Part shown: positions 38,736 through 48,697 of the stretch, one piece after another | How the letters are laid out: the number at the start of each line of letters is the position of its first letter | How positions within the stretch are numbered: the stretch's first letter is position 1 | NCBI RefSeq assembly: GCF_002799245.1 | Contig: NZ_NEQV01000002.1 | Location: forward strand, 682,001-746,000 | Origin: Stenotrophomonas maltophilia | Lineage (GTDB): Bacteria > Pseudomonadota > Gammaproteobacteria > Xanthomonadales > Xanthomonadaceae | DNA length: 64,000 nt | Direction of reading: 5' to 3' | Program-made: the position numbers and the translations under genes | The notes under the pieces: generated by a model | Seen by the model: only the letters and a program-made list of their open reading frames with translations | The model's database searches: none | What the model was told of the DNA's origin: nothing

Positions 38736-39869
38736 ATGGCCTGGAATACACCCGGCGGCAACAAGGGCGGACAAGGCCCCGAGGACAATCGACGCGGGCC
38801 GTTCGGGTCGCGCGGCGGTGGCAATGGTGGTGGCTGGGGCGGACTGCCCGGGCCACTGAAGGACCTGTTCGACGGCGGCATCATGCGTTGGGTGGTGGCG
38901 GCTGTCGTGCTGCTGGTGCTGTTCTCCAGCTTCCAGCTGATCGGCGAACAGCAGCGTGGCGTGGTGCTGCGCTTCGGCCAGTTCTCGCGCATCCTGCAGC
39001 CCGGCCCGAACTTCAAGCTGCCGTGGCCGATCGAATCGGTCACCAAGGTCAACGCCACCGAGATCAAGACGTTCTCGATCCAGGTGCCGGTGCTGACCCG
39101 CGACGAGAACATCGTCAACGTCTCGCTGAACGTCCAGTACCGCATCGACGACCCGCAGCAGTACCTGTTCGGCACCGTCGATGCCAACCAGGTGCTGGAG
39201 CAGTCGGCGCAGAGCGCGGTGCGCGAGGAAGTCGGCCGTGCCGACCTCAACGCGGTACTGAACAACCGTGGCCCGTTGGCCGTGGCTGCCGAAGAGCGCC
39301 TGCAGGCGCTGCTGAAGGCGTTCAAGACCGGCCTGACCGTGACCGGCCTGACCCTGCAGGACGCCCGTCCGCCGGAGGAAGTGAAGCCGGCCTTCGACGA
39401 GGTCAACGGTGCGCAGCAGGTCAAGGAGCGCCTGATCAACGAGGCCCAGGCGTACGCCGCCAAGGTCGTGCCGGAAGCCCGAGGCCAGGCCTCGCGTGCC
39501 CGTACCACCGCCGAAGGCTACAAGCAGGCCGTGGTGTCCAAGGCCGAGGGTGACGCGCAGCGCTTCAGCCTGTTGCAGGCCCAGTACAAGGACGCCCCGG
39601 AAGTGACCCGCAAGCGCCTGTGGCTGGAGACCGTGCAGCAGGTGCTGAGCGAGAACCGCAAGGTGATCGGTGGCGATGGCCGCCAGCTGATCTACGTGCC
39701 GATGACCGGCGATACCCGTCCCACCACCTCGGCTCCACCGGGAGTGACGAACCCGGAGGTGGTGATGCCGTCGCTGCCGGGCGCAGCGGTGGAACAGTCC
39801 CGTGATCCGGGCCGGCCGGCAGGCCGCCCTACCGGGCGACCGAGTGGCCGTGAGGAGGGCAGCCGATGA
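38736..39869 (+). CDS. hflK: FtsH protease modulator HflK
   Basis: 377 residues. Gly/Asn-rich N-terminus (residues 1-45), one TM helix (about 49-68), SPFH/band-7 domain (QQRGVVLRFGQFSRILQPGPNFKLPWPIE), a long coiled coil rich in Ala/Glu (VKERLINEAQAYAAKVVPEARGQ) and a Pro/Arg-rich tail. Forms the periplasmic HflKC cage that surrounds and tempers FtsH at the inner membrane. Overlaps hflC by 4 bp (ATGA). Confidence 0.97.
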   Translation: MAWNTPGGNKGGQGPEDNRRGPFGSRGGGNGGGWGGLPGPLKDLFDGGIMRWVVAAVVLLVLFSSFQLIGEQQRGVVLRFGQFSRILQPGPNFKLPWPIESVTKVNATEIKTFSIQVPVLTRDENIVNVSLNVQYRIDDPQQYLFGTVDANQVLEQSAQSAVREEVGRADLNAVLNNRGPLAVAAEERLQALLKAFKTGLTVTGLTLQDARPPEEVKPAFDEVNGAQQVKERLINEAQAYAAKVVPEARGQASRARTTAEGYKQAVVSKAEGDAQRFSLLQAQYKDAPEVTRKRLWLETVQQVLSENRKVIGGDGRQLIYVPMTGDTRPTTSAPPGVTNPEVVMPSLPGAAVEQSRDPGRPAGRPTGRPSGREEGSR

Positions 39870-40729
39870 AGAGTCCTATCTGGATCGCCGTGATCGTGGC
39901 GGTGGTGCTGGGCCTGCTCGGCTCGGTGTACGTGGTCCGTGAGGACCAGACCGCCATGGTGCTGAACCTGGGCAAGGTGGTGCGTTCGGACATCAAGCCG
40001 GGCCTGCACTTCAAGGTGCCGGTGGTGGAAACGGTGAAGGTCTTCGACCGCCGCTTCCAGGTGCTCGACACCGCGCCGGCGCGCTACTTCACCGCCGAGC
40101 AGAAGGACGTCAGCGTCGACTTCTTCGCCATCGGCTACATCTCCAACGTAGGTGACTACTTCCGTGCCACCGGCGGCGATCCGCGCATCGCCAACGCCCG
40201 CCTGGCACCGATCATCACCGACTCGCTGCGCAACCAGATCAACTCGCGCACCCTGCAGCAGCTGGTATCCGGCGACCGCAGCGAGCTGATCGCCGAGCAG
40301 CTGAAGGGGATCAACGAGGCCGTGGCCGGTCTGGGCATGCAGATGATCGACCTGCGCATCAAGCAGGTGGACCTGCCGACCGACAGCCAGGTGATCAACG
40401 ACGTGTACGAGCGCATGCGCGCCCAGCGCAAGCAGGAAGCCGCCAAGCTGCGTGCGGAGGGCGAGGAGCAGTCGCTGACCATCCGCGCCCAGGCCGACCG
40501 TGACAGCACCGTGCTGATCGCCGAAGCCGAGCGTGATGCACAGCGCCTGCGCGGTGAAGGCGATGCCGATGCGGCCCGCATCTACGGCAAGGCCGGCTCG
40601 GCCGACCCGTCGTTCTACGCGTTCTACCGCAGCCTGGAGGCCTACCGCGGCTCCATGACCGACGGCAATGGCGTGATCGTGCTCGACAAGAACGACCCGT
40701 TCCTGCAGTACCTGAAGAACGACCGCTGA
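39866..40729 (+). CDS. hflC: FtsH protease modulator HflC
   Basis: 287 residues. N-terminal TM helix (about 5-22), SPFH domain (VVREDQTAMVLNLGKVVRSDIKPGLHFKVP), coiled coil (MRAQRKQEAAKLRAEGEEQ). Partner of HflK in the FtsH-containing cage. Translationally coupled to hflK and followed at once by a strong terminator. Confidence 0.97.
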   Translation: MKSPIWIAVIVAVVLGLLGSVYVVREDQTAMVLNLGKVVRSDIKPGLHFKVPVVETVKVFDRRFQVLDTAPARYFTAEQKDVSVDFFAIGYISNVGDYFRATGGDPRIANARLAPIITDSLRNQINSRTLQQLVSGDRSELIAEQLKGINEAVAGLGMQMIDLRIKQVDLPTDSQVINDVYERMRAQRKQEAAKLRAEGEEQSLTIRAQADRDSTVLIAEAERDAQRLRGEGDADAARIYGKAGSADPSFYAFYRSLEAYRGSMTDGNGVIVLDKNDPFLQYLKNDR

Positions 40730-40747
40730 GGTCGCAGGGCACTACCC

Positions 40748-40784
40748 CACGGGGCCCGGCCAGCAGCCGGGCCCCGTGCTTTTT
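40748..40784 (+). terminator. Intrinsic terminator after hflC
   Basis: A perfect 13-bp stem, CACGGGGCCCGGC, loop CAGCA, GCCGGGCCCCGTG, followed by CTTTTT. It lies between hflC and the DUF2065 gene, so hflKC transcription should end here. Confidence 0.85.
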
Positions 40785-40797
40785 CCGGAGTCCCCCC

Positions 40798-40983
40798 ATG
40801 AAAGATCTGTTCGCCGCCGTCTGCCTGGTCGCGGTGCTGGAAGGCCTGTTCCTGTTCGTCGCACCGTTCGCCTGGAAGCGCATGGCCGAACGCCTGCTGG
40901 ACCTGCCCAGCCCGGCCCTGCGCAGCTTCGGTGGGCTGGTGCTGCTGGCCGGCCTGAGCCTGCTGTGGTGGGCAAGGCACTGA
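40798..40983 (+). CDS. DUF2065 small membrane protein
   Basis: 61 residues with two TM helices (about 4-23 and 43-58) and a short amphipathic link (KRMAERLLDLPSPALRSFGG). DUF2065 genes regularly sit between hflC and purA, which supports the call; the function is unknown. GGAG lies eight bases before ATG 40798. It sits directly after the hflC terminator, so it depends on read-through or a promoter hidden in the hairpin region. Confidence 0.85.
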   Translation: MKDLFAAVCLVAVLEGLFLFVAPFAWKRMAERLLDLPSPALRSFGGLVLLAGLSLLWWARH

Positions 40984-40994
40984 AGCGCAGCCCT

Positions 40995-41067
40995 GTAGCG
41001 CCCGAGCCCATGCTCGGGCGGCGCTGCGCAGCGGCGCGATGGCAGCCGAGCATGAGCTCGGCTCTAC
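40995..41067. repeat. SMAG-type inverted pair
   Basis: GTAG-CGCCCGAGC..GCTCGGGCG (40995-41020) and GCCGAGC-ATGA-GCTCGGC-T-CTAC (41045-41067). The left unit carries a compensating extra G-C pair compared with the right one. Between DUF2065 and purA. Confidence 0.85.
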
Positions 41068-41095
41068 AGCAGTCGCCGGCCTGACCGGCCGGTGA

Positions 41096-42595
<1,500 letters not shown>

Positions 42596-42602
42596 GTGAG
42601 CG

Positions 42603-42625
42603 GTAGCGCCGGGCCATGCCCGGCG
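42603..42625. repeat. SMAG-type palindrome after purA
   Basis: GTAG-C-GCCGGGC-CAT-GCCCGGC, a single unit 7 bp past the purA stop. Confidence 0.85.
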
Positions 42626-42637
42626 TCGCTGCAAGGA

Positions 42638-42663
42638 AAAGCCCCGCAAACGCGGGGCTTTTT
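42638..42663 (+). terminator. Intrinsic terminator after purA
   Basis: AAAGCCCCGC-AAAC-GCGGGGCTTT followed by more T: a perfect 10-bp stem with U tract, and bidirectional by shape. Confidence 0.9.
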
Positions 42664-42733
42664 CGTTACTGTGGGCGCACGGCCAGCCGGGAGGCGGAAC
42701 GATGACCAGGATGTCAGCGTGAAGGGCGAGACA

Positions 42734-43354
42734 GTGGTGCGGGTCACCCTGTGGGTACTCTGGAGCTTATGGGGTATCGCCTGCGTGGTTCTGCTGCTGG
42801 GGGCAATCGCCAATCATCTGGCCTCGCGCACCCAGACCCTGCCGCTGCTGCTGAGCCCGGGCGCGACGGCTGAGGTGACGGTCTACCGCTTCATCGATGA
42901 CCAGCTGCGGCTGCGCCTGCGGTATGCCGCAGACGGCATGGAAGCTGACCCTGAAGTGCTGCTGCGCATCGACACTCCCACCGATCATGGGGACTTCCGC
43001 GCGGGGGAGCGTTCGGGAGTGGCCGGGCAGGGCATCAACCGTGCGCTGGTATCGGTTGAGTCCAGCGGCCTCATGGCGTCCTACTTTGGTTATGGCCGCG
43101 GCGATGCATTGCCGCGCGGGCGCTCATGGCTGCGGGTAACCGTGCTGGAGGTGGACCCGGAGCTGGCGGGGCACGCGGCAGACATCGAGTTGCAGCCCCC
43201 GCTGGATCTGCTGAAGCTGACCAACCTGGATTACATCTGGCTGTGGCCGTTCTTCTTCTGGAAGATGGCGGCGCTGTTCCTGCTGATTCCAGGGGCGGCG
43301 TTGGCGGGGTTCACCGTTGCGTTGCGGCGCTGGCGGCGGAACTTGCTTCAGTAG
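42734..43354 (+). CDS. Hypothetical membrane protein
   Basis: 206 residues, no family recognised. TM helix near the N-terminus (VRVTLWVLWSLWGIACVVLLLGAI), a soluble middle of about 120 residues rich in beta-type sequence, and a C-terminal TM helix (WPFFFWKMAALFLLIPGAALAGFTV) with a basic tail (RRWRRN). The start is uncertain: GTG 42734 has AAGG eight bases before it, while GTG 42719 and GTG 42737 are also in frame. It is the last gene with normal high-GC codon use before the low-GC patch. A GTAG again holds its stop. Confidence 0.65.
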   Translation: MVRVTLWVLWSLWGIACVVLLLGAIANHLASRTQTLPLLLSPGATAEVTVYRFIDDQLRLRLRYAADGMEADPEVLLRIDTPTDHGDFRAGERSGVAGQGINRALVSVESSGLMASYFGYGRGDALPRGRSWLRVTVLEVDPELAGHAADIELQPPLDLLKLTNLDYIWLWPFFFWKMAALFLLIPGAALAGFTVALRRWRRNLLQ

Positions 43355-43358
43355 CCTT

Positions 43359-43382
43359 TGCAGCGGTGCATGGACCGCTGCA
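43359..43382. terminator. Hairpin at the left edge of the low-GC patch
   Basis: TGCAGCGGT-GCATGG-ACCGCTGCA, a perfect 9-bp stem 4 bp after the stop of the hypothetical membrane gene. No T tract. Confidence 0.4.
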
Positions 43383-43452
43383 CCGTCCTGTGGCTTCTGC
43401 ATTTGATCGCATTGGGAATGGCCTGCATTGCCTCATTGCCCTTTGACTGAAG

Positions 43453-44694
43453 TCACTGCCCACCTATCAGATCTTCCATGAAATCGTCAGCTGATATTTC
43501 GACTTTCTTCAAATGGAATCGATTTAGGAGTATCTCTTCCATGGGAGCTGCGATTGGAGAAACCATTCTTCCTTCAAGACTCTCTGGTCGTTGGGAGAGG
43601 ATTTCAGGGATGAGTCCATCGCGAAGTCCGTGACCTATCACTGTTACTGGGTTCCTTTGCGTGAGCTGTTTTGCCATCATCACAAGATCCGAATTCACCT
43701 CTACGGCCGTTTCTCGTTGAGTCAAGCGCAGCGATTCTGGTGTATCCAAGCTTCCTATGAGCTTATAGATTGGCAGGCGATTTCCAACCTCGGGGAGCGA
43801 CTCGCCAGGAAGCATGACAATGTATGGAATGCCCTGTTGCTCGCAAGCCTGCTCGAACAAGTTATCGAAGTTGGTAGTAATGATTGCGCCGAAATAATTT
43901 ACCGCGTGCTTATGCGCGGTTGTCGGCTGAGGGTTTCCTAGCCTGTCCATTGCTTCCACCAATCGGCTAATCAGCTGTTCTTTGCCAAATTGAAGAGCGT
44001 AGAACTCGGCAACATCACTGAAATTGAACCGCTCCGATTGGCTCGGTTGATCCCAGATTTCATGCGAAAGTAGGCCGATCAGAAGTGATGCAGGGGGCAT
44101 TCCTGCGGCAATGGACATCCCTGCTCCAGCAATCAGGACATCCTTGTTGGTGGAACGGTTTGAGGTGGGAAGGGCCGGCTGTGGAATTGACCTCGGCCGA
44201 CGATGGGGGTACGGCGGGTTCTTGAGGAATGTGTTTCGGAGAAGATCGATGATGGCGGCGCCAGCAAGCTCTGAAAGCTCGTCCGCGAAGTCGAACTCCT
44301 GTCGGAACGTGCCATCGGACCATTCGGAAACTTCGCGACGGAAGTCGTCCCGGAGAGTGTCTACAGGGTGTCCGTATCTCAGTCGCTTCTGAAACGGGAG
44401 AATGATCTTTCCCCGTTCCTTCGCATGGTCGTACTCAAGGTGCGTTACTGATTTACCCAGCTTGGCACCATGGCCGTCATCTGGCACCCAGCCATACCTG
44501 TCGCCCAAGATGAGGATCACAATCTGACAGCTGTCTATTTCGCCTCTGATCCTGTCCCAGCTGTTGAGGCCAGAGGGGGGCATGGCTTCAGCATTTACAG
44601 GTTCAATGCCAAGTTCTTTGAGTCTCTTGGCAACGAGCCGTCTTTCGTTCACAAGATCATCCATGGTGCTGCTGATGAAAGCTCTGAGAGTCAT
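43453..44694 (-). CDS. DUF4062-SIR2-like protein, candidate anti-phage effector
   Basis: 413 residues, two domains. N-terminal DUF4062 (1-about 150): RAFISSTMDDLVNERR opening and ILILGDRYGWV. C-terminal SIR2-like NAD-binding fold (about 183-400): nucleotide loop IAGAGMSIAAGMP (190-192 GAG), TTNFDNLFEQA (273-283, with Asn275), SLDTPESLRLT and VIGHGLRDG (352-360). In SIR2 defence proteins (e.g. ThsA, DSR, SIR2-STAND) this fold degrades NAD on phage sensing. Here the residue where KxHGS normally has its catalytic His is Ile313 (KLIGS). Codon use is far less GC-rich than its neighbours, indicating transfer. The start matches the DUF4062 opening; no Shine-Dalgarno seen. NADase activity is inference. 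Confidence 0.82.
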   Translation of the reverse strand: MTLRAFISSTMDDLVNERRLVAKRLKELGIEPVNAEAMPPSGLNSWDRIRGEIDSCQIVILILGDRYGWVPDDGHGAKLGKSVTHLEYDHAKERGKIILPFQKRLRYGHPVDTLRDDFRREVSEWSDGTFRQEFDFADELSELAGAAIIDLLRNTFLKNPPYPHRRPRSIPQPALPTSNRSTNKDVLIAGAGMSIAAGMPPASLLIGLLSHEIWDQPSQSERFNFSDVAEFYALQFGKEQLISRLVEAMDRLGNPQPTTAHKHAVNYFGAIITTNFDNLFEQACEQQGIPYIVMLPGESLPEVGNRLPIYKLIGSLDTPESLRLTQRETAVEVNSDLVMMAKQLTQRNPVTVIGHGLRDGLIPEILSQRPESLEGRMVSPIAAPMEEILLNRFHLKKVEISADDFMEDLIGGQ

Positions 44695-45078
44695 TGGGGG
44701 CGCTGGAAATGGACTCTTCTGACTCTAATATAGAACCGCCGGGAGGGGGAGTGGTTTCTGCAGGTTCCCGGGGCGAAGCTGCACTGACCGGTAGTTCGAG
44801 CGTCATGTGTCTGCGGCATGAAGTTCCAACTGCGAGAATCCTCCTTTCGAACGGGATTGGAGGGGGCGCTGGACGCCAATGTAGGGGGCGTGCGTTTAGC
44901 TCCTGGTTCTGATGACAGTAGTGGGTGCCAGGGGGAACTTGGACGTTCTGGCCAAGCAGTATCGTTGCTGAGAGGCGCTTGGAGCGAAGAGTGCGTGGAA
45001 GGTGGGTTCTGCTAAAGCTGTGGCTGTACAGCGCCGCTATCTCCTCATTGGCTAACCGGGGAAATTGGAGATGTTGAC
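44695..45078. other. 384-bp gap between the DUF4062-SIR2 and K+ channel genes
   Basis: No credible gene; the short open frames have no ribosome site or familiar sequence. On the minus strand a TATATT (44727-44732) about 33 bp before the SIR2 gene could be its -10 box. The rest shows no repeat, tRNA or att-like site that I can recognise. Confidence 0.5.
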
Positions 45079-45627
45079 GTGCGGACGCTGACGGTGAAGT
45101 TCGTGAGTTGGATGGAGCTCAAAGATCCCAGTGGTCGCTCTCGATTCATTCTGAGCATGGGGTTGGTCATTGCGGCAGCGCTGCTGCCACTGTTGCGAGC
45201 GTGGATCCCCACGAATGCAGCCCTTTGGATTGGGATGCCGCTCATTGCGGTCAGCTATGCCAGCTTTGGTTTCATCAGCCACCGATACGTTCGGTATACG
45301 CGGGAACAGCTTGTCATTGCTCCTCTGGTTTTTGTGTCGACCGCCATTCTCTTGATCCTTGCATTCTCCAGCTACTACATCGCTTTCCCGATCGCTGTTT
45401 CGACTCGGAATGACGCGCCTGTCTCTGGCGATCTGACGTCTGCAATTTACTTTTCTACTGCAACTTTCACGACGCTTGGGTATGGCGACATCGTGCCAGC
45501 GAACGATCAAGGGAGATGGGTGGTAATGCTTGAGTCATTGTTGGGAATGACTCACATGGTTCTGTTTATCTTGACCTTTCTCCGGAATGTCGACTTCAGC
45601 CAAAGTGTGGATGGTTGTAAGAAGTGA
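45079..45627 (+). CDS. Small potassium-channel protein (Ion_trans_2 type)
   Basis: 182 residues. Membrane helices at about 24-40, 47-66, 78-105 and 146-168, with a pore helix and selectivity filter TATFTTLGYGDIVP (filter 131-137) before the last helix. The TxGYGD filter defines a K+ selective pore; a tetramer in the inner membrane is expected. It lacks the RCK/TrkA-N or cyclic-nucleotide regulatory domain often attached, so gating is unknown. GTG 45079 with GGAG eight bases before it. Lower GC than the flanks, as is the divergent SIR2 gene; they may have come in together. Confidence 0.85.
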   Translation: MRTLTVKFVSWMELKDPSGRSRFILSMGLVIAAALLPLLRAWIPTNAALWIGMPLIAVSYASFGFISHRYVRYTREQLVIAPLVFVSTAILLILAFSSYYIAFPIAVSTRNDAPVSGDLTSAIYFSTATFTTLGYGDIVPANDQGRWVVMLESLLGMTHMVLFILTFLRNVDFSQSVDGCKK

Positions 45628-45722
45628 CCTGTCCGACGACGTTGGCGTGGACGTCAGCGTCCCAGGATCCATCTGATTCTTCACTTGCCTGAACGAATTT
45701 GGGAGGAAGGTCGCGGTCGATA

Positions 45723-45750
45723 TCAAGTGCGGCAGTGCATGTGCCGATAG
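45723..45750 (+). promoter_or_regulatory. Possible sigma-28 (FliA) promoter of the chemoreceptor gene
   Basis: TCAAGTGC, 12 bp, then GCCGATAG, close to the flagellar consensus TAAAGTTT-N11-GCCGATAA, 30 bp before the chemoreceptor ATG. A sequence match only. Confidence 0.45.
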
Positions 45751-45779
45751 GGCCACATCCCCCCGTTTTGGATGTACCC

Positions 45780-47903
45780 ATGAACTACTTGAGGAATGTC
45801 AGGGTTGCCTGGCGTCTTGGGCTGGGCTTTGGCCTGTTGTTGCTGCTGGTTGCCGCCGTGGTGGCCACCGGCGCCACCGCCAGTGTCGTGCAGAAGCGCG
45901 CGATGCAGCAGGTGGTGGACGTCAGCGTGGCCAAGGTGCGCCTGCTCTCGCAGATGCTCGATGCCAACAACCAGATGATGGTGGTGCGCCGCGAGATGCT
46001 GATTCGCCAGGGCGACGACCGCGGCAACGACGAGCAGCGCATTGCCGACCTGGTCAAGCGCTACGAGGCCAGCTGGACCGACTACCAGGCACTGCCCAGC
46101 GACGCCGACGGCAAGGCCATCGCGGAAACCATCGCGGCCAAGCGGGCCATCGCGCGTCCGCTCAACAAGCAGACCAGCGAACTGATGGAGCAGGGCGACT
46201 ACCCGGGCGCCGTGGCGCTGACCCTGGGCCCGGTGCAGGAAGCGGCCAATGGCTGGAACAAGGCACTGTCCGACGGTGTGGACTTTGAAGAGAAGGAGAG
46301 CCGCAAGGCCGCCGCCGAAGCGATCCGCCTGGGTGAGCGCAGCCTGGTGCAGCTGCTGGTGCTGGGCGGCGTTGCGCTGCTGGCGGGCATCGGTGCCTCG
46401 GTGATGATCGGCCGCAGCCTGACCGGTCCGCTGGCCCGCGCGGTGAACCTGGCAGAACGCCTGTCCAAGGGCCAGCTGGACCAGGAGTTCCGCCTCGGCG
46501 GCCGTGACGAACTGACCCAGCTGGGCGAGGCGATGGCCAGCGTTCGGCAGAGCGTGCAGGCGGCGATCGGTGCGCAGCTGCAGATGGCCGGGCAGCATGA
46601 GGCCGGCGCAATCCGCTATCGCATGGATGCCAGTGCCTTCCCCGGTGATTTCGGCCGCATGGTGCAGGCCACCAACAGCCTGGTCGAATCGCACGTGCAG
46701 GTGGAACTGCTGATGGCCGAGGTGATGCAGCGCTACGCCATCGGTGACCTCAGTCGCGACCTGCCGGACTACCCGGGCGAGAAGGGCATGCTGACCCGCA
46801 CCCTGGCGGCGGTGAAGCAGAGCCTGATGGCGATCAACGCGCAGATCGATGAACTGGCCCGCGCTGCGCGCGCCGGTGACTTCAGCATGCGTGGCGATGC
46901 CGCTGCGTTCCAGTACCAGTTCAAGGCGATGGTCGAACACCTCAACGGCATGATGGCCAGTTCACAGGCCAGCATCGCCGATGTTTCCGATGTGCTGCGC
47001 GCGATCTCGCACGGCGACCTGACCGCACGCATGGACGGCGAGTACGACGGCGTGTTCGCGCGCATGCGCGACGACGCCAACACCACCACCGCACAGCTGA
47101 CCGGCATCGTGCGTGGCATCCAGGTGGCTGCCGACAGCATCAACAACGCGGCGCAGGAACTGGCCGCCGGCAACAACGACCTGTCGCGCCGCACCGAGCA
47201 GCAGGCGGCCAACCTGGAAGAAGCTGCTGCATCGATGGAGGAACTGACGTCCACCGTGCGCCAGAATGCCGAACTGGCGCGACAGGCGGACAGCGAGGCG
47301 CATGCGGCCGGCGCTGCCGTGCGCGAGACCGAGCAGGCGATGGCACAGATGGCCACGGTGATGGGCGAGATCGATCAGTCGTCGGCACGCATCTCGGAGA
47401 TATCCACGGTGATCGATGGCATCGCGTTCCAGACCAACATCCTGGCCTTGAATGCCGCCGTGGAAGCCGCGCGAGCGGGTGAGCAGGGCCGTGGTTTTGC
47501 CGTGGTCGCCAGCGAAGTGCGTACGCTCGCGCAACGCGCCGGTGTCGCTGCCAAGGAGATCAAGGAACTGATCGAAGACGCCGCTGCCAAGGTGAAGAGT
47601 GGCCTGGCTGTAACCGTTGAATCCGAAGCTGCGATTGCGCGCGTGGCCCAGGCAAGCTCGCGCACCACCCAGCTGATGAGCGACATTGCAGCGGCCAGCA
47701 AGGAACAGGCGGCCGGTATCGAGCAGGTCAACCAGGTGGTGGTGCAGATGGACCAGGTGACCCAGCAGAACGCCGCTCTGGTGGAAGAAGCCACCGCAGC
47801 CAGCCGCGCGCTGGAAGAACAGGCGCATGCACTGACCACCTCGGTGGCGGTGTTCAAGGTGGAAGGCGCAGCGGTTTCGGCCGCGCCGCGTCGCGCCGCC
47901 TGA
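45780..47903 (+). CDS. Methyl-accepting chemotaxis protein
   Basis: 707 residues. TM1 about 10-33; a periplasmic helical domain rich in charged residues (about 35-185, four-helix-bundle type); TM2 about 190-212; HAMP ([27 protein letters not shown]); further HAMP-like units ([18 protein letters not shown]); and the MA signalling domain (about 440-690) with the hairpin tip region [48 protein letters not shown]. There is no C-terminal NWETF-type pentapeptide for methylase tethering. Signals to CheA/CheW. Ligand unknown. Confidence 0.95.
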   Translation: MNYLRNVRVAWRLGLGFGLLLLLVAAVVATGATASVVQKRAMQQVVDVSVAKVRLLSQMLDANNQMMVVRREMLIRQGDDRGNDEQRIADLVKRYEASWTDYQALPSDADGKAIAETIAAKRAIARPLNKQTSELMEQGDYPGAVALTLGPVQEAANGWNKALSDGVDFEEKESRKAAAEAIRLGERSLVQLLVLGGVALLAGIGASVMIGRSLTGPLARAVNLAERLSKGQLDQEFRLGGRDELTQLGEAMASVRQSVQAAIGAQLQMAGQHEAGAIRYRMDASAFPGDFGRMVQATNSLVESHVQVELLMAEVMQRYAIGDLSRDLPDYPGEKGMLTRTLAAVKQSLMAINAQIDELARAARAGDFSMRGDAAAFQYQFKAMVEHLNGMMASSQASIADVSDVLRAISHGDLTARMDGEYDGVFARMRDDANTTTAQLTGIVRGIQVAADSINNAAQELAAGNNDLSRRTEQQAANLEEAAASMEELTSTVRQNAELARQADSEAHAAGAAVRETEQAMAQMATVMGEIDQSSARISEISTVIDGIAFQTNILALNAAVEAARAGEQGRGFAVVASEVRTLAQRAGVAAKEIKELIEDAAAKVKSGLAVTVESEAAIARVAQASSRTTQLMSDIAAASKEQAAGIEQVNQVVVQMDQVTQQNAALVEEATAASRALEEQAHALTTSVAVFKVEGAAVSAAPRRAA

Positions 47904-47928
47904 GCAGGCTGCCGGCCCGCTGACTGGA

Positions 47929-47955
47929 ATGCGGCCGCCCTGGGCGGCCGTATTT
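47929..47955 (+). terminator. Probable terminator after the chemoreceptor gene
   Basis: ATGCGGCCGCC / GGCGGCCGTAT stem with a short CTGG loop followed by TTTCC, 26 bp past the stop. Confidence 0.6.
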
Positions 47956-47989
47956 CCATTGCCCGCTCAGGCAGGCGGAGGCATCGCCA

Positions 47990-48277
47990 TCATTGTTCGA
48001 GGACGCTGCCGAGCATGGCCCCCACCGCATACAGCACGGGCAGGGTAGGGGGAATCACCAGGAGGTAGACGGTCGTCCAGGACATTCCGGAAAGCCATGC
48101 ATCCATGCCGATGACGTTGAGTGCTGCGGTCTGCAGCATCACCGGCAGCTGCATGAGGATGTAGGCGCTTTTGGGATCGCTGTTGGCCTGGGCATCGAGC
48201 ACCAGCCAGGCGGTCAGCGCGAGATAGAGTGTGCATACGGCAATGCTGGTCCAGCTGAGCCAGCGAGGCTTGCGCAT
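47990..48277 (-). CDS. Small hypothetical membrane protein
   Basis: 95 residues, no family recognised. Three hydrophobic segments (about 8-28, 40-58, 68-90). ATG 48277 (MRKPRWLSWTSIAVCTL) has GGAG eight bases upstream; the frame is open further upstream, but that part reads like non-coding. Positive residues before the first helix suggest that the N-terminus faces the cytoplasm. Confidence 0.6.
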   Translation of the reverse strand: MRKPRWLSWTSIAVCTLYLALTAWLVLDAQANSDPKSAYILMQLPVMLQTAALNVIGMDAWLSGMSWTTVYLLVIPPTLPVLYAVGAMLGSVLEQ

Positions 48278-48389
48278 GCCGTGTTCTCCGTTCCGTCGGG
48301 ACTCCCAGCGTAGCGTCGCGTGCGCCGACGTGCACTTCCAATACCCGGGCCGATGGGGGAAGCTGTAGGGCAGGAAGCCGTGCGAAGCG

Positions 48390-48590
48390 CTATGCCTTTT
48401 TCGCCGCCTTCTTCGCCGCCTTGCGCCCGCTGCCGCTGCGCTTGCCACCGCCATCCTGCTTGTTCACGGTGGCCCACGCGATGCGTTCGGCGGTTTCCTC
48501 GCTGGCACCGCGCTCGCGCTCGCTGTCCTCGATGTGTTCGGCCTGGCGCTTCTGTTTTTCGGTATAGGCGGACTTGTCACCGCGGGGCAT
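48390..48590 (-). CDS. Small basic protein of the plasmid-stabilisation-like family
   Basis: 66 residues: MPRGDKSAYTEKQKRQAEHIEDSERERG..AERIAWATVNKQDGGGKRSGSGRKAAKKA. This is the widespread short family usually annotated as plasmid stabilisation protein (AWATVNKQDGGG core), here chromosomal. Very polar, with a Lys/Ala tail like H1-type histones, so nucleic-acid contact is conceivable. Real function unknown. Confidence 0.75.
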   Translation of the reverse strand: MPRGDKSAYTEKQKRQAEHIEDSERERGASEETAERIAWATVNKQDGGGKRSGSGRKAAKKAAKKA

Positions 48591-48697
48591 GGCCGGTTCT
48601 CCGGTGGGGGCTGGCCCCCACGTGGGCCTGGTGGCGTTAAGCGCAAGTCCCGCAAGGGTGATCGCACCGGCAAGGGCGCCTCGGCTATGCTTGCCCC

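Noticed and set aside
44133..44392. Small antisense frames inside the DUF4062-SIR2 gene as a possible antitoxin
   Set aside because: No ribosome site, no conserved motif, and coding potential clearly belongs to the minus-strand gene.
44694..44912. 72-codon frame in the gap between the SIR2 and channel genes
   Set aside because: It overlaps the SIR2 gene start on the other strand, has no ribosome site and no recognisable features.
43453..45627. SIR2-like and K+ channel genes as one operon
   Set aside because: They lie on opposite strands and are divergent, so at most they share a regulatory region.
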